A stretch of 64,000 nt of DNA from Crystallibacter permensis (GCF_025960875.1 NZ_JAODLR010000009.1:62001-126000), one strand, 5' to 3'. Positions 1 to 9,922 are shown, counted from the stretch's first letter. Translations and numbers: made by a program. The notes: generated by a model not told the origin, from the letters alone.

Positions 1-127
1 TGCCGTAGACGGGGATACCGTGCTGATGGCTCCGGCGGCTGCCTCCATGGACCAGTTCACGTCCTACGCCCATCGCGGCGATGCCTTCATCGAAGCGGTC
101 CATGGCATCCAGGAAGGTCAGGCGTAG
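1..127 (+). CDS. murD: UDP-N-acetylmuramoylalanine--D-glutamate ligase, C-terminal end (partial)
   Basis: Only the last 41 codons are in the window, in the frame starting at base 2 and ending with TAG at 125-127. The translation contains VLMAPAAASMDQFTSYAHRG, which matches the conserved end of MurD. MurD is the cytoplasmic ligase that adds D-glutamate to UDP-MurNAc-L-Ala. Its position directly before ftsW, murG and murC is the standard actinobacterial dcw order and supports the call. The catalytic domains lie upstream of the window. Confidence 0.9.
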   Translation, partial: AVDGDTVLMAPAAASMDQFTSYAHRGDAFIEAVHGIQEGQA

Positions 128-145
128 AGCCCGTAAGGAGCAGTA

Positions 146-1501
146 ATGGTCAACACGCCCAACCGGGAAACATCCCGGAAACCGGCGTCGAAGGCGTCTG
201 CCCGGCCGGCCGGTGCCGCTGCCGGGAAGCTCCGAAATCCGGAGGAAGACCCCGAGGGCAGCAAAACCGGGCTGCGGGTCAAAACCAAGGCACTGCTCGA
301 CAGGATTGAAGGAACCGGTCAGGAACCGACGGGTTTCAGCTACTACCTCATCCTGGGTTCGGCTTTTGCCTTGACCGCCATCGGCCTGCTGATGGTGCTT
401 TCATCCTCCGCGGTGGAGTCAATTGCCGACGGCGAATCCCCGTTCGAATTGTTCGTCAAGCAGGGAATTTTCGCCGTGATCGGCCTGGTGCTGATGCTGC
501 TGCTGTCCAGGTTGAACGTGCCCACATTCAAGAAACTCGGCTGGCCTGCGCTGGCACTGGCGCTGGCGCTGCTGGTACTGGTGTTCACGCCCCTGGGTAT
601 CGACGTCAATGGTAACCGGAACTGGATTCAGCTCGGACCCGGCGTCACGGCACAGCCATCGGAGGCGGCCAAACTCGCACTGGGTCTTTGGATGGCCTGC
701 GTACTGGTCCGCAAGGGCCCGTTGCTCGGCGAATGGAAGCATGCGGTGGTGCCCGTACTGCCGGTTGGCGGCCTGGTGATTCTGCTGGTGCTTCTTGGCA
801 ACGACCTGGGCACGGCCATGATCATCATGCTGATTATTGCCGGCGCGCTTTACTTCGCCGGCGCCCGGATGAAACTCTTCCTCGTGGCCGGCGGCGCTGC
901 CGTGGTGGGCGTGCTGCTGCTGGCAATCACGAGTCCCAACCGCGTCGCGCGCATTACCATGTGGCTGGACCAGAGCTGCGAGGTCACCACAGGACTTAAT
1001 ATGCAGTCATGCAACGGGCTGTTCGCGCTGGCGTCGGGCGGCTGGTGGGGCGTGGGCCTCGGACAGAGCCGGCAGAAGTACAGCTGGATTCCCGAGGCGC
1101 ACAACGACTACATTTTCGCCATCATCGGTGAGGAACTGGGCTTGCTGGGCACCCTCGTTGTGGTGGCCCTCTTCGGCATTCTGTCGGTAGCGATCGTGCG
1201 CACCGTCATGCGCCATGACGATCCCTTCGTCCGCATCTTCGGCGGCTCCATCATGGTCTGGATCATCGGCCAGGCGTTCCTGAACATGGGTGTGGTGACA
1301 GGGCTGCTGCCCGTCGTCGGTGTTCCGCTGCCGTTCATTTCCTACGGTGGCTCGGCACTGACCATCACACTTGCCGCGGTCGGGGTACTGTTATCTTTTG
1401 CCCGGCCTGATGCCCGGGCGGGCAGGAACCGAGCCAGGAAACGAGCCAGAAACCTGGCACAGCGGAAGGCCCCGGAGCCAGCCGGAAACATCAGCAAGTA
1501 A
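146..1501 (+). CDS. ftsW: FtsW, SEDS-family septal peptidoglycan glycosyltransferase
   Basis: A 451-residue polytopic membrane protein of the SEDS family, which polymerises lipid II at the septum with its partner class b PBP. The first 60 or so residues are a basic, low-complexity cytoplasmic tail, followed by about ten hydrophobic segments. The C-terminal signature PFISYGGSA is visible and is diagnostic for FtsW/RodA. AAGGAG at 135-140 sits five bases before the ATG. The gene starts 18 bases after murD, and its TAA overlaps the murG ATG by one base, so the genes are probably co-transcribed and translationally coupled. RodA is less likely given the neighbours. Confidence 0.95.
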   Translation: MVNTPNRETSRKPASKASARPAGAAAGKLRNPEEDPEGSKTGLRVKTKALLDRIEGTGQEPTGFSYYLILGSAFALTAIGLLMVLSSSAVESIADGESPFELFVKQGIFAVIGLVLMLLLSRLNVPTFKKLGWPALALALALLVLVFTPLGIDVNGNRNWIQLGPGVTAQPSEAAKLALGLWMACVLVRKGPLLGEWKHAVVPVLPVGGLVILLVLLGNDLGTAMIIMLIIAGALYFAGARMKLFLVAGGAAVVGVLLLAITSPNRVARITMWLDQSCEVTTGLNMQSCNGLFALASGGWWGVGLGQSRQKYSWIPEAHNDYIFAIIGEELGLLGTLVVVALFGILSVAIVRTVMRHDDPFVRIFGGSIMVWIIGQAFLNMGVVTGLLPVVGVPLPFISYGGSALTITLAAVGVLLSFARPDARAGRNRARKRARNLAQRKAPEPAGNISK

Positions 1502-2637
1502 TGACCGAGGCAGAAGGTACCAGTACTTTTATGAAGACCCATGAACCGTCCGTGGTTCTCGCCGGCGGCGGCACCGCCGGACACATCAGCCCTCTGCTGG
1601 CCATCGCGGGAGCCATCCGGGAGCTCGCACCGGACGCCGGAATTCTGGCCGTCGGCACGGCTGCAGGCATGGAAACCAGGCTGGTTCCCGCAGCCGGCTA
1701 CGAGCTGGCCACGATCGAGCGGGTTCCATTCCCCCGGCGCCCCTCGCTGGACCTGCTGAAGCTGCCGTTCCGGTTCGGCACCGCGGTGAAGCAGGCCCGC
1801 CGCATCATCGAACGCGCGGGAGCCGATGTCGTCGTCGGTGTTGGCGGGTACGTCAGTACGCCCATGTACATCGCAGCCAAGCTGGCCAAGGTGCCGCTGG
1901 TCATCCATGAGGCGAACGCCCGCCCGGGGCTGGCCAACCGGGTCGGGGCCCGGCTAACCGATGACGTGGCGGTGGCGTTCCGGAGTACCAAGCTGCCTGA
2001 CGCCACTTGGGTTGGGATGCCCATGCGCCGGGAGATTTCAAGCCTGGACCGGGCGGCCACGCGTGCCGCGGCGAGGGACCGGCTGGGCCTGGAACAGGAT
2101 AAGCCGACGCTGATCGTCACGGGCGGTTCCTCCGGCGCCGCCAGCATCAACCGCACTATCCGGGCGTCGTTGGAGAAGTTTGCGGCGGCGGGTATCCAGA
2201 CCCTGCATATAACGGGCAAAGGGAAAGAGCTTCGCGAGCCCGACGGCAGCTTGGTCAGCGTTCCCGGTTATCACCAAGTCGAATTCGTGGACGGCATGGA
2301 AAACGTCTACGCCGCAGCGGACCTGCTGCTGGCCCGGGCCGGCGCAGCGACTGTCTGCGAGATCGCCGCCGTCGGCCTGCCGGCCGTTCTTGTCCCGCTG
2401 CCGCATGGCAACGGCGAGCAGGCACTGAACGCCGCGGACCTCGTCGGGGCCGGGGGAGCGGTGATGGCCAAGGACGCCGACTTCACGCCTGACTGGGCAA
2501 CGGCAGAGCTGCCTGCGCTGCTGCAGGACCACAACAAGCTGCAGGCCATGGCAACGGCGGCTGCCGGGCTGGGCATCAGGGACGCAGATACACGGATGGC
2601 GGAAATGGTTTTCCGAGCCACAGGGAGGCAGCAGTGA
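1501..2637 (+). CDS. murG: MurG, lipid II-forming N-acetylglucosaminyltransferase
   Basis: MurG transfers GlcNAc from UDP-GlcNAc to lipid I on the inner face of the membrane, giving lipid II. The glycine-rich motif [10 protein letters not shown] lies near the N-terminus. Later motifs [30 protein letters not shown] and [11 protein letters not shown] match the two-domain GT-B fold of family GT28. Length (378 residues) is normal. The start at 1501 overlaps the ftsW stop. An ATG at 1531 is a plausible shorter start, because homologues usually begin just before [11 protein letters not shown]. The stop overlaps the murC GTG by four bases. Confidence 0.95.
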   Translation: MTEAEGTSTFMKTHEPSVVLAGGGTAGHISPLLAIAGAIRELAPDAGILAVGTAAGMETRLVPAAGYELATIERVPFPRRPSLDLLKLPFRFGTAVKQARRIIERAGADVVVGVGGYVSTPMYIAAKLAKVPLVIHEANARPGLANRVGARLTDDVAVAFRSTKLPDATWVGMPMRREISSLDRAATRAAARDRLGLEQDKPTLIVTGGSSGAASINRTIRASLEKFAAAGIQTLHITGKGKELREPDGSLVSVPGYHQVEFVDGMENVYAAADLLLARAGAATVCEIAAVGLPAVLVPLPHGNGEQALNAADLVGAGGAVMAKDADFTPDWATAELPALLQDHNKLQAMATAAAGLGIRDADTRMAEMVFRATGRQQ

Positions 2638-4064
2638 AAGCGGTTGATTTCCATACAACCCGGGAGCTTGCCTTTGAGGACCTGGGCAGCGTCCACTTTG
2701 TCGGACTGGGCGGTGCGGGCATGTCCGCGATCGCCCGTATCCTGTTGGCCCGGGGCGTTAATGTCTCCGGTTCCGACAGCCGCGACTCCAAGGTTCTGGG
2801 CCAGTTGAAGCAGCTGGGGGCGAAGGTCTACATCGGACACGACGCAGCCAATGTAGCGGACGCGGACACCCTGGTCGTCTCAACGGCCATCCGTCCCGAT
2901 AACCCCGAGCTGCAGGCGGCGGTCTCCGCGGGGCTGAACATCATCCATCGTTCAGTCGCGCTGGCCGCTTCGATTGGGTCGCAGGAGCTGATCGCCATTG
3001 CCGGCACACACGGCAAAACAACGACGACGGCGATGGTCACCGTCATGCTGCGGGCCGCGGGCAAAGATCCGTCGTTCGCCATCGGCGGGGACGTGGCCGC
3101 GCTCGGGGTCAATGCCGCCTACGGTGCCGGTGAACTGTTCGTGGCCGAAGCTGATGAATCGGATGGCTCTTTCCTGAACTACCGTCCGAAATTCATTGTG
3201 GTCACGAATGTGGAGGCCGACCACTTGGACCACTACGGTTCTGCGGAATCCGTTTACGAATCCTTCGACACGTTCGCTGCCCTCCTATCGGAGGATGGAA
3301 CACTTATTGTCTGCGTAGACGACCAGGGGGCGCGCAATTTGGCGGACAGGGTCCGGGAATCCGGTGCCCGGCACCGGATCCTCGGCTACGGGTATTCGCC
3401 TGACGCCGACGTGCGGATTGAAGAAAGCGGTTTTTCCGCCGGGACCAGCAGTAGTTGGATTGTCATCGACGGGCAGCGGCACGAACTCCGGCTCCAGGTG
3501 CCCGGCGCACACAATATCCGCAATGCGACGGCCGCCTTCGCCGTCGGGCTTTGCACCGGGGTTGAACCGGTCGCTGCGGCGGACGGACTGGCGGGCTTCA
3601 CCGGAGCCGCACGCCGTTTCGAGGCGAAGGGCGAGGCGGACGGTGTCCGGGTATTTGACGACTATGCCCACCATCCGACGGAAGTGCATGCGGCGTTATC
3701 GGCGGCGAAAAAGGTTGCCGGCGGCCATGGAGTCCATGTGCTTTTCCAACCGCACCTTTTCTCCCGGACGCGGGAATTTGCCGCCGAGTTCGCGGAGGCC
3801 TTGTCGCTGGCGGACTCGGTGACTGTGCTCGATATTTATCCGGCACGTGAGGATCCCATTCCCGGCGTGACCAGTGAGCTGATTACGTCCCGGCTCCAGC
3901 GGCCCGGCGGGTATGAGCAAGACCCGGACCGGGCGCTGAGATCCGTGGTCGACCGGGCTCGGAAGGGCGACATCATCATGACCGTGGGTGCCGGGGACAT
4001 CACTCAATTCGGCCCACAGTTGGTCGACCGCCTCACCCAGCGGACTGCGGACGGCGCGGCTTGA
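2634..4064 (+). CDS. murC: MurC, UDP-N-acetylmuramate--L-alanine ligase
   Basis: MurC adds the first amino acid of the peptidoglycan stem peptide. The sequence shows the N-terminal Rossmann motif [11 protein letters not shown], the ATP-binding P-loop [10 protein letters not shown], the Mur-ligase segment [10 protein letters not shown] and the C-terminal DDYAHHPTE motif. The 476-residue length is typical. The GTG start overlaps the murG TGA (GTGA). It is the second Mur ligase in the cluster after murD. The stop overlaps the ftsQ ATG by one base. Confidence 0.95.
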   Translation: MKAVDFHTTRELAFEDLGSVHFVGLGGAGMSAIARILLARGVNVSGSDSRDSKVLGQLKQLGAKVYIGHDAANVADADTLVVSTAIRPDNPELQAAVSAGLNIIHRSVALAASIGSQELIAIAGTHGKTTTTAMVTVMLRAAGKDPSFAIGGDVAALGVNAAYGAGELFVAEADESDGSFLNYRPKFIVVTNVEADHLDHYGSAESVYESFDTFAALLSEDGTLIVCVDDQGARNLADRVRESGARHRILGYGYSPDADVRIEESGFSAGTSSSWIVIDGQRHELRLQVPGAHNIRNATAAFAVGLCTGVEPVAAADGLAGFTGAARRFEAKGEADGVRVFDDYAHHPTEVHAALSAAKKVAGGHGVHVLFQPHLFSRTREFAAEFAEALSLADSVTVLDIYPAREDPIPGVTSELITSRLQRPGGYEQDPDRALRSVVDRARKGDIIMTVGAGDITQFGPQLVDRLTQRTADGAA

Positions 4065-5116
4065 TGGTTAGCAGGAAGCCGCGCAGACCCGTGACTCCTG
4101 CTGGCTCCCGGAAAGAGGCTCCGCTGTCCCATCCGGTCGAGTCCGTCAGACGGGAGGACGAGGCGCTTCAACGCCCGGTTTCCGGTGCTGCCGAACGGCA
4201 CGCGGCTACCCAAATAGCGCGCGGAAACGTGCGGGTCAATTCGGGCAAAGTCGGTGTTCTGCCGGCGGAAACGGGCACGAAGGCAGCCCCAGCGGCAAAA
4301 GCGGCACTACCGAAGGGGCGCAAGAAGAGCCGTGCCACGTCCGGCGCGGCTGGATCCGGGTCCGTTCCGGAACCGAAGGATGGGCCTGCTCGCAGTACAA
4401 CAGTCGTAGCATTTCCGGAACCTCCTGGCAGGAAACTGCGCCGCCGGATCTGGATCGGTGCTGCAGCAGCAGCGGTAATGGTGGTGGCCCTGATCCTGGT
4501 ACTGGTGTTCTCGCCGGTCCTGGCGATCAAAACCATTACGGTCACCGGCACAGATTTGACGTCGAAGAAAACGGTTGACGAGGCACTTGCGCCGCTGAAA
4601 GAGCAACCGTTGCCGCAGGTTGGCGACGACGACGTGCGGCCGCTGCTCGAGGGGCTGCCTGCCGTTTTGGACGTTACTGTCGAAGCTCGGCCGCCGTCGG
4701 AACTTGCCGTGGAAATCACGGAACGAATTCCTGTAGCCGTCCTGGAAACGGGCAAGACTTTCGCTTTGATCGATGCAGAAGGCAAGCGGATCGGCTCGGT
4801 GAAAGAGCGCAAGTCCGCCGAACTGCCCTTGATTGACGAAAGCGCTGCCAGCAAGGACCAGGACATATTCAGGACCATCACGGCTGTTCTCAGTGCGCTT
4901 CCGGCGGATGTTTTGGCCCAGTTGGAACATGCTTCGGCCAAATCAATCGACTCAGTTGAACTGCAGCTGACCAACGGACAAAAGGTGCTGTGGGGCAATG
5001 ACAGCCAGCTTGAGTTGAAGGCCAAGGTTTTCGAAGCGCTACTCAACGCGCCCGAACCAGAGGTCGAGGTAGAGGTTTATGACGTTTCCACACCTACCAT
5101 GCCGGTCACGCATTGA
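4064..5116 (+). CDS. ftsQ: FtsQ/DivIB cell division protein
   Basis: A bitopic divisome scaffold that links early and late division proteins. It has a long basic, Ala/Pro-rich cytoplasmic tail of about 125 residues and one membrane segment (around residues 128-148, starting WIGAAAAAVMVV). A POTRA-like domain follows, with IKTITVTGTDLTSKKTVDEA, then the FtsQ domain. I chose ATG 4064, which overlaps the murC TGA. A TTG at 4061 is one codon upstream. The tail is long even for actinobacteria, and its lysine/arginine-rich stretches have no recognised motif. It is followed by the promoter-containing gap before ftsZ. Confidence 0.9.
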   Translation: MVSRKPRRPVTPAGSRKEAPLSHPVESVRREDEALQRPVSGAAERHAATQIARGNVRVNSGKVGVLPAETGTKAAPAAKAALPKGRKKSRATSGAAGSGSVPEPKDGPARSTTVVAFPEPPGRKLRRRIWIGAAAAAVMVVALILVLVFSPVLAIKTITVTGTDLTSKKTVDEALAPLKEQPLPQVGDDDVRPLLEGLPAVLDVTVEARPPSELAVEITERIPVAVLETGKTFALIDAEGKRIGSVKERKSAELPLIDESAASKDQDIFRTITAVLSALPADVLAQLEHASAKSIDSVELQLTNGQKVLWGNDSQLELKAKVFEALLNAPEPEVEVEVYDVSTPTMPVTH

Positions 5117-5203
5117 GACAACGATCGAGACAGATAAGCGACACGCGGCAACGGTCGTTGCATGAGACCGGGGATGCGCCTAGCGTCTCGGAATAGAAGT
5201 TAC

Positions 5204-5240
5204 TTGACATAACTCTAACCCTCAAGTTGAGGGTTAAGGT
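5204..5240 (+). promoter_or_regulatory. Putative ftsZ promoter and operator with a perfect palindrome
   Basis: In the 206-base gap before ftsZ, a consensus -35 TTGACA (5204-5209) is followed by a perfect inverted repeat at 5216-5236. Its arms are TAACCCTCAA and TTGAGGGTTA around one central G. TAAGGT (5235-5240) overlaps its right edge. The distance from TTGACA to TAAGGT is 25 bases, too long for a normal spacer, so the exact -10 is uncertain. The repeat could bind a repressor or activator, or form an RNA hairpin. The geometry resembles MerR-family sites, but no MerR gene is nearby. Confidence 0.5.
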
Positions 5241-5322
5241 TACCAAGTGAACCATTGGGCCGGTGTCCGATCCGGCCTGGCGGAATTGATCAGTGCACAG
5301 ATTCGAACAAGGGACACAGGAC

Positions 5323-6528
5323 GTGGCAGCACCGCAAAATTACTTGGCCGTCATTAAAGTCGTCGGCATCGGCGGCGGTGGAGTTAACGCCGTCAACCGA
5401 ATGATCGAGGTAGGGCTCCGCGGCGTGGAGTTCATTGCCATTAATACTGATGCGCAGGCTCTGCTCATGAGCGATGCGGACGTCAAGCTTGACGTGGGGC
5501 GTGAACTTACGCGTGGACTGGGCGCAGGCGCTGATCCGGAAGTTGGGCGTAAGGCCGCCGAAGACCACGCTGAGGAAATCGAAGAAGTGCTTCGCGGCGC
5601 CGACATGGTTTTCGTAACTGCCGGTGAGGGCGGTGGCACCGGTACCGGTGGCGCTCCGGTGGTGGCACGTATCGCGCGTTCTTTGGGCGCGCTGACCATC
5701 GGTGTCGTTACCCGTCCGTTCACATTCGAGGGCCGCCGGCGGTCGAACCAGGCCGAGAGCGGTATCGAGACGTTGCGTGATGAAGTGGACACGCTGATCG
5801 TGATTCCTAACGACCGGCTGCTCTCCATCAGTGACCGCAACGTGTCGATGCTCGACGCGTTCCGCTCGGCCGACCAGGTCCTGCTTTCCGGCGTCCAGGG
5901 CATCACCGATCTGATCACGACACCGGGCCTGATCAACCTGGACTTCGCAGACGTGAAGTCCGTCATGCAGGGTGCCGGGTCGGCCCTGATGGGTATCGGT
6001 TCGGCCCGCGGTGAGGACCGTGCGGTCAAAGCCGCCGAACTGGCGATCGCGTCGCCGCTGCTGGAAGCATCCATCGACGGCGCGCACGGCGTGCTGCTGT
6101 CCATCCAGGGCGGCTCGGATCTTGGCCTGTTCGAAATCAACGAGGCCGCCCGCCTCGTACAGGAAGTGGCCCACCCGGAGGCGAACATCATCTTCGGTGC
6201 GGTCATCGACGACGCCCTCGGCGACGAGGCCCGCGTGACTGTGATCGCCGCCGGTTTTGACCAGGTGGATGTCACGTCCGCAGCGCAGCCTGCGCAGAAG
6301 CCCGCGAACGCCCCGGCAGCGCCGGCAGTCCCGCCGTCGCAGCCAGCAGAACACGCGCAGGTCCCGGCAGCCGCACCTGCGGCTTCCAGCGGCACCTGGG
6401 GGCAGATGCCGCAGCGTTACGACGTCCCGGCGGATGCAGGCTTCGACGTAGACCTCCCAGCCGTCGTCGAGCCGGACCTGACTGCCGGCCGCACGGATGA
6501 CCTGGACGTTCCGGATTTCCTCAAATAG
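5323..6528 (+). CDS. ftsZ: FtsZ, tubulin-like division GTPase
   Basis: FtsZ polymerises into the Z ring. The GTP-binding G-box GGGTGTG lies at residues 104-110, the T7 synergy loop [11 protein letters not shown] follows, and a Pro/Ala-rich linker leads to the conserved tail [10 protein letters not shown], the actinobacterial docking site for SepF. I place the start at GTG 5323 ([10 protein letters not shown]). An in-frame GTG at 5293 would add ten unconserved residues. This gives 401 residues, normal for the order. FtsA and ZipA are absent from actinobacteria and are replaced by sepF, encoded downstream. Confidence 0.97.
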   Translation: MAAPQNYLAVIKVVGIGGGGVNAVNRMIEVGLRGVEFIAINTDAQALLMSDADVKLDVGRELTRGLGAGADPEVGRKAAEDHAEEIEEVLRGADMVFVTAGEGGGTGTGGAPVVARIARSLGALTIGVVTRPFTFEGRRRSNQAESGIETLRDEVDTLIVIPNDRLLSISDRNVSMLDAFRSADQVLLSGVQGITDLITTPGLINLDFADVKSVMQGAGSALMGIGSARGEDRAVKAAELAIASPLLEASIDGAHGVLLSIQGGSDLGLFEINEAARLVQEVAHPEANIIFGAVIDDALGDEARVTVIAAGFDQVDVTSAAQPAQKPANAPAAPAVPPSQPAEHAQVPAAAPAASSGTWGQMPQRYDVPADAGFDVDLPAVVEPDLTAGRTDDLDVPDFLK

Positions 6529-6563
6529 AACCGACAACGCGACAACAGACAGGATTGCCGGCA

Positions 6564-7274
6564 GTGTTTTGGTGGCGTGAACAGGTCGGCGACGGCCTGT
6601 GGGTAGCGTTCACTGACAACGCTGCCGGCAATCTTGCTTTGCACGTGGGCGATTCACCTGCGGCTGTCCAGTCCAGACGCAGCTCGATGGAGACTGAACT
6701 GGGTGTGGCACCTGGCTCGCTGCGCTTCATGAACCAGGTCCATTCCGCCAACGTGGGCGTGGTATCGACAGCACAGCCGGCGCCTCCGCCTGAGACGGAA
6801 ATTGATGCCCTCGTATCACCTCAGGCGGACGTGCCGCTTGCGGTGATGGTGGCCGACTGCCTGCCGGTCGTCTTCGCCGGTTCCGCCGCTGGCGGAGGGC
6901 GGGTGTCCGCTGTTGCGCATGCAGGCAGGCGGGGGTTGCTGGATGGGGTTCTGGTGAACACCGTGTCGGCACTGTGGGCCGCAGGAGCTTCGGGCATCCG
7001 GGCGTGGGCAGGGCCCTCGATCTGCGGACGCTGCTACGAGGTCCCCGAGAAAATGAGGACAGCATCCTGTGAGCAACTGCCGCGGTTATACTCTGAAACC
7101 TCTTGGGGAACGCCGGCTTTGGACCTGCCGGCCGGTGCGGAAGCCCAACTGGAAACGCTGGGAGTGGAAACGCGGCGGCTGGGCGGATGCACCCTTGAGG
7201 ATTCCCGGCTGTTCTCGTACCGGCGGAATCCGCAGACAGGCCGCTTCGCCGGCCTCGTATGGAGGGAACAATGA
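6564..7274 (+). CDS. pgeF: Peptidoglycan editing factor PgeF (YfiH, laccase-domain, purine nucleoside phosphorylase-like)
   Basis: A member of the laccase-domain family formerly called polyphenol oxidase. Family knowledge links it to removal of wrongly incorporated L-Ser from peptidoglycan precursors and to zinc-dependent purine nucleoside activity. Visible motifs are MNQVHSANV, MVADCLPVVF, VAHAGRRGLLDGVL and GPSICGRCYEV, which carry the His/Cys metal ligands. GTG 6564 is preferred because AGGA at 6551-6554 is well spaced for it. A TTG at 6555 is too close to that site. The gene follows ftsZ by 35 bases and overlaps the next gene by four, so it is probably part of the ftsZ transcript. Confidence 0.85.
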   Translation: MFWWREQVGDGLWVAFTDNAAGNLALHVGDSPAAVQSRRSSMETELGVAPGSLRFMNQVHSANVGVVSTAQPAPPPETEIDALVSPQADVPLAVMVADCLPVVFAGSAAGGGRVSAVAHAGRRGLLDGVLVNTVSALWAAGASGIRAWAGPSICGRCYEVPEKMRTASCEQLPRLYSETSWGTPALDLPAGAEAQLETLGVETRRLGGCTLEDSRLFSYRRNPQTGRFAGLVWREQ

Positions 7275-8041
7275 CTGATACGGACAGGACTGAGGAGCTT
7301 CGCCGGAACCTGGCGAAGGTGCGGACGAGGATTGGGGACGCTGCTGCCCAACACCCCGGTCCTGCTCCCGAATTGATTGTGGTGACGAAATTCTTTCCCG
7401 CCGCCGATGTGGCCGCGCTAGCGGCACTCGGTGTTACGGACGTGGGGGAGAACCGTGACCAGGAAGCTTCGCAAAAGGCTGCGGAACTGGCGGACACGGC
7501 CGCGGGCGAGTCCCTTCGCTGGCACTTTATCGGGCAGCTGCAGAAAAACAAGGCCAAGTCCGTGGTGCGGTACGCGCACGCCGTACATTCGGTGGACCGT
7601 TCCTCCCTGATCGGCGCGCTGGCTAAAGCGATGGCTGCTGAGCAGGAACGCCGCAAGGGTGCCAATCAGGCTCCGCGGCCGGAACTGCTGTGCTTGATCC
7701 AGGTCGACCTGGATGAGCGCACCGAGGTGCCCGAAGCGGGCGAGGTGGCCGGCCCACGCGGAGGCGCGAAACCCGAGCAGATCGAGGAACTTGCACGAGC
7801 CATTGATGCAGCAAGTGGGTTGCGGCTGGGCGGTTTGATGGCCGTCGCACCGCTCGGAACGGATCCGGTTCCGGCCTTTGATCGGTTAATGGATTATTCG
7901 GCCAAGCTGCGCGGAATTTTTCCGGACGCGTCGATGGTCTCCGCTGGCATGAGCCAGGATCTGGAAGCGGCCATAGCGGCCGGTGCGACACACCTGCGTG
8001 TCGGCTCAGATGTCCTCGGACCGAGACCCCCTTTGAGGTAG
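7271..8041 (+). CDS. YggS/PLPBP-family pyridoxal-phosphate homeostasis protein
   Basis: A single-domain PLP-binding protein with an alanine-racemase-like TIM barrel but no known catalysis. The family keeps free PLP and amino-acid pools balanced. The PLP lysine lies in ELIVVTKFFP, and VGENRDQEASQKAAEL, WHFIGQLQKNKAKSVV and MVSAGMSQDLEAAIAAGATHLRVGSDVLG are conserved. ATG 7271 overlaps the pgeF TGA and is preceded by GGAGGG. Compared with the E. coli protein there is an extra loop around PEAGEVAGPRGGAKPEQ, which looks common in actinobacteria. Its place between ftsZ and sepF is a conserved Gram-positive arrangement. Confidence 0.88.
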   Translation: MTDTDRTEELRRNLAKVRTRIGDAAAQHPGPAPELIVVTKFFPAADVAALAALGVTDVGENRDQEASQKAAELADTAAGESLRWHFIGQLQKNKAKSVVRYAHAVHSVDRSSLIGALAKAMAAEQERRKGANQAPRPELLCLIQVDLDERTEVPEAGEVAGPRGGAKPEQIEELARAIDAASGLRLGGLMAVAPLGTDPVPAFDRLMDYSAKLRGIFPDASMVSAGMSQDLEAAIAAGATHLRVGSDVLGPRPPLR

Positions 8042-8085
8042 CGTTTTTGGCGAGAGCAGTGTTGAAGACACGATAGGAGCTAACC

Positions 8086-8619
8086 ATGGCCGGCGCTTTG
8101 CGCAAGACAATGATCTATCTTGGGCTCGCCGACGGTGACGAGCACTACGAGTCCGAAGAAAACGAGACGCTGAACAGGGAACCCCAGAACCGGGACGAGG
8201 ACCAGCGTGTGGAACAGAGCCGTGAGGAGCGCCGGGTGGAGAGCACGCCGACGCCCGTGAAGCCCGTGGCGGAGGAATACCGTGCTCCCGTCACGCCGAT
8301 CAAGCGTGCCCCGTCGTCCCGTGAGGAGTCATCCGTGCTGCGTCAGATCACCACAGTCCATCCCCGTTCCTATAATGACGCTAAAATCATTGGTGAAAGC
8401 TTTCGCGACGGGATTCCCGTGATCATGAACGTAACCGACATGGGTGAGGCGGACGCCAAACGTCTGGTTGACTTCTCCGCCGGGCTGGTTTTTGGACTGC
8501 ATGGCAGCATTGAACGGGTCACCAACAAGGTGTTCCTGCTCTCGCCGTCGACGATGGAAGTGCTCGGCGAGGATAAGCAGGCCAGCGACCACCAAGCGAC
8601 ATTCTTCAACCAGAGCTAG
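8086..8619 (+). CDS. sepF: SepF cell division protein, FtsZ membrane anchor
   Basis: SepF tethers FtsZ to the membrane in actinobacteria. The N-terminal [16 protein letters not shown] is an amphipathic membrane-binding helix. An acidic/basic linker of roughly 70 residues follows, then the DUF552 fold with [20 protein letters not shown] and [13 protein letters not shown]. At 177 residues it is normal for the family. AGGAG lies eight bases before the ATG. It presumably binds the FtsZ C-terminal tail encoded about 1.6 kb upstream. Confidence 0.93.
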   Translation: MAGALRKTMIYLGLADGDEHYESEENETLNREPQNRDEDQRVEQSREERRVESTPTPVKPVAEEYRAPVTPIKRAPSSREESSVLRQITTVHPRSYNDAKIIGESFRDGIPVIMNVTDMGEADAKRLVDFSAGLVFGLHGSIERVTNKVFLLSPSTMEVLGEDKQASDHQATFFNQS

Positions 8620-8690
8620 CGGAGCATCCTGCCCATACGGCAGTATGCTCATTTAACTGCTCGTCTACCGCTAGGAATCGTGGAACCCGC

Positions 8691-8978
8691 GTGTCCATTA
8701 TTTTCGCTCTGCTGTATTTAGTGCTCATGCTGTTCCAGCTGGCGCTGATTATCCGCATTGTTTTTGATGTTGTCCAGACTTTTGCCCGGCAGTGGCGCCC
8801 GCGCGGCGTCGCTTTGGTGGCTGCATCGGCGATCTATGCTGTCACTGATCCGCCGTTAAGGGCACTGCGTCGGATGATTCCGCCGCTGCGCATCGGCGGC
8901 TTCGCCTTGGACCTGGCGTTCCTGGTCCTCTTCATTCTGACCAGCATTGCGTTGTTTATCGTTGCAGGCCTTGCCTAG
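8691..8978 (+). CDS. YggT/YlmG-family membrane protein
   Basis: A 95-residue membrane protein with two hydrophobic segments, one at the N-terminus (IIFALLYLVLMLFQLALIIRIV) and one at the C-terminus (LDLAFLVLFILTSIALFIVA). They are joined by a conserved loop with TDPPLRALRRMIPPLRIGGF, the YggT signature. The family is associated with division and envelope function in Gram-positives, but its mechanism is unknown. The start is GTG 8691 with only a weak ribosome-binding site. Its position between sepF and divIVA is the conserved order. Confidence 0.88.
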   Translation: MSIIFALLYLVLMLFQLALIIRIVFDVVQTFARQWRPRGVALVAASAIYAVTDPPLRALRRMIPPLRIGGFALDLAFLVLFILTSIALFIVAGLA

Positions 8979-9001
8979 GGACTGACCTGCTCCAGACGCG
9001 G

Positions 9002-9029
9002 TTAGTTTTCAAGATCGAAAAGATATACT
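9002..9029 (+). promoter_or_regulatory. Candidate divIVA promoter
   Basis: In the 164-base gap before divIVA, TATACT (9024-9029) is a good -10 hexamer. TTAGTT (9002-9007) is a plausible -35, sixteen bases away. This suggests divIVA can be transcribed independently of the division cluster upstream. The start site is predicted near 9036, which would give a leader of roughly 105 bases before the ATG at 9143. Confidence 0.45.
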
Positions 9030-9142
9030 CTGATTCAGATATCCCTAGTGAATGTAAATCGTCATGGCGATTATTCGCTACCGTTGTCATGAGTGCATTG
9101 GCACGAATTCATGATCCACAAGAACCAGTATGAGGTGACCAC

Positions 9143-9838
9143 ATGGCTCTGACGCCCGAAGACGTTGTCAACAAGCGGTTCCAACCGACGAAGTTCCGTG
9201 AAGGATACGACCAGGATGAGGTCGATGACTTCCTTGATGAAATCGTCGTAGAACTGCGCAGGCTGAACCAGGAAAACGACGAGCTCCGTAAGAAGCTCGG
9301 CGAAGCCACCTCGGGCCAGTCATCCGCTGGCAACGTCCCGGCCCCTGTTGCAGCCGCTCCGAAGGCCGAGCCGGCCAAGGAAGAGGCCCCGCAGCAGGAG
9401 GTCAAGGAAGAGCCTAAGCGCGAGAAGCCTGCAGCGGCTGTTCCCGCTACCGCCGCCGCTCCGGTGGTCAGTGCTCCGGCTCCCGCCGCTCCAGCAGCAG
9501 GTGGCGGCCACACGGCCACTGCCGAGTCCGCTGCGGGCGTTCTGGCCATGGCGCAGAAGCTTCACGACGAATATGTCAACGCCGGTGTCGAGCAGCGCGA
9601 CAAGATCATCGCCGAAGCTCAGATGGAAGCAAGCACTCTCGTCAACGATGCGCAGGAGAAGAGCCGCAAGACGCTGGGCTCCCTGGAGCAGCAGAAGGCT
9701 GTGCTGGAGCGGAAGCTCGAGCAGCTGCGCGGCTTCGAACGGGACTACCGTTCACGCCTCAAGGCCTACATCGAAGGCCAGCTGCGCGATCTGGAAGCCC
9801 GTGGATCCTTCGCGACTCCGGACGTCAAGGAGAGCTAG
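9143..9838 (+). CDS. divIVA: DivIVA/Wag31 polar growth coiled-coil protein
   Basis: The N-terminal MALTPEDVVNKRFQPTKFREGYDQDEVDDFLDEI is the DivIVA membrane-binding and dimerisation domain. It is followed by a first coiled coil, an Ala/Pro-rich linker of about 70 residues and a second coiled coil beginning near AAGVLAMAQKLHDEYV. In actinobacteria DivIVA (Wag31) marks curved membrane at the poles and directs cell-wall synthesis there. The length of 231 residues fits. The gene has its own candidate promoter and a terminator at 9884-9922. Confidence 0.95.
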   Translation: MALTPEDVVNKRFQPTKFREGYDQDEVDDFLDEIVVELRRLNQENDELRKKLGEATSGQSSAGNVPAPVAAAPKAEPAKEEAPQQEVKEEPKREKPAAAVPATAAAPVVSAPAPAAPAAGGGHTATAESAAGVLAMAQKLHDEYVNAGVEQRDKIIAEAQMEASTLVNDAQEKSRKTLGSLEQQKAVLERKLEQLRGFERDYRSRLKAYIEGQLRDLEARGSFATPDVKES

Positions 9839-9883
9839 AGTCCTCAGCTTGACCCAGTTTTGAGCCCTTGTTCAAGGGTAAGG

Positions 9884-9922
9884 ATGGCCGGTGCCGGGAA
9901 TTCCCTGACACCGGCCATTTCT
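9884..9922 (+). terminator. Rho-independent terminator after divIVA
   Basis: Arms ATGGCCGGTG (9884-9893) and CACCGGCCAT (9909-9918) form a perfect ten-base stem, followed by TTCTCT. A smaller self-complementary GGGAATTCCC sits in the loop. It lies 45 bases after the divIVA stop and closes the division cluster. Confidence 0.75.

Noticed and set aside
5140-5317. Two GACAC motifs (5140-5144 and 5313-5317) as WhiA sites before ftsZ.
   Set aside because: GACAC is the WhiA core, but a five-base word is expected by chance at this frequency, and the second copy lies almost on the start codon.
5290-6537. A 415-codon minus-strand reading frame opposite ftsZ.
   Set aside because: It mirrors the codon pattern of ftsZ in high-GC DNA, and its translation is Arg/His/Gly-rich with no domain. 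ftsZ on the plus strand is unambiguous.
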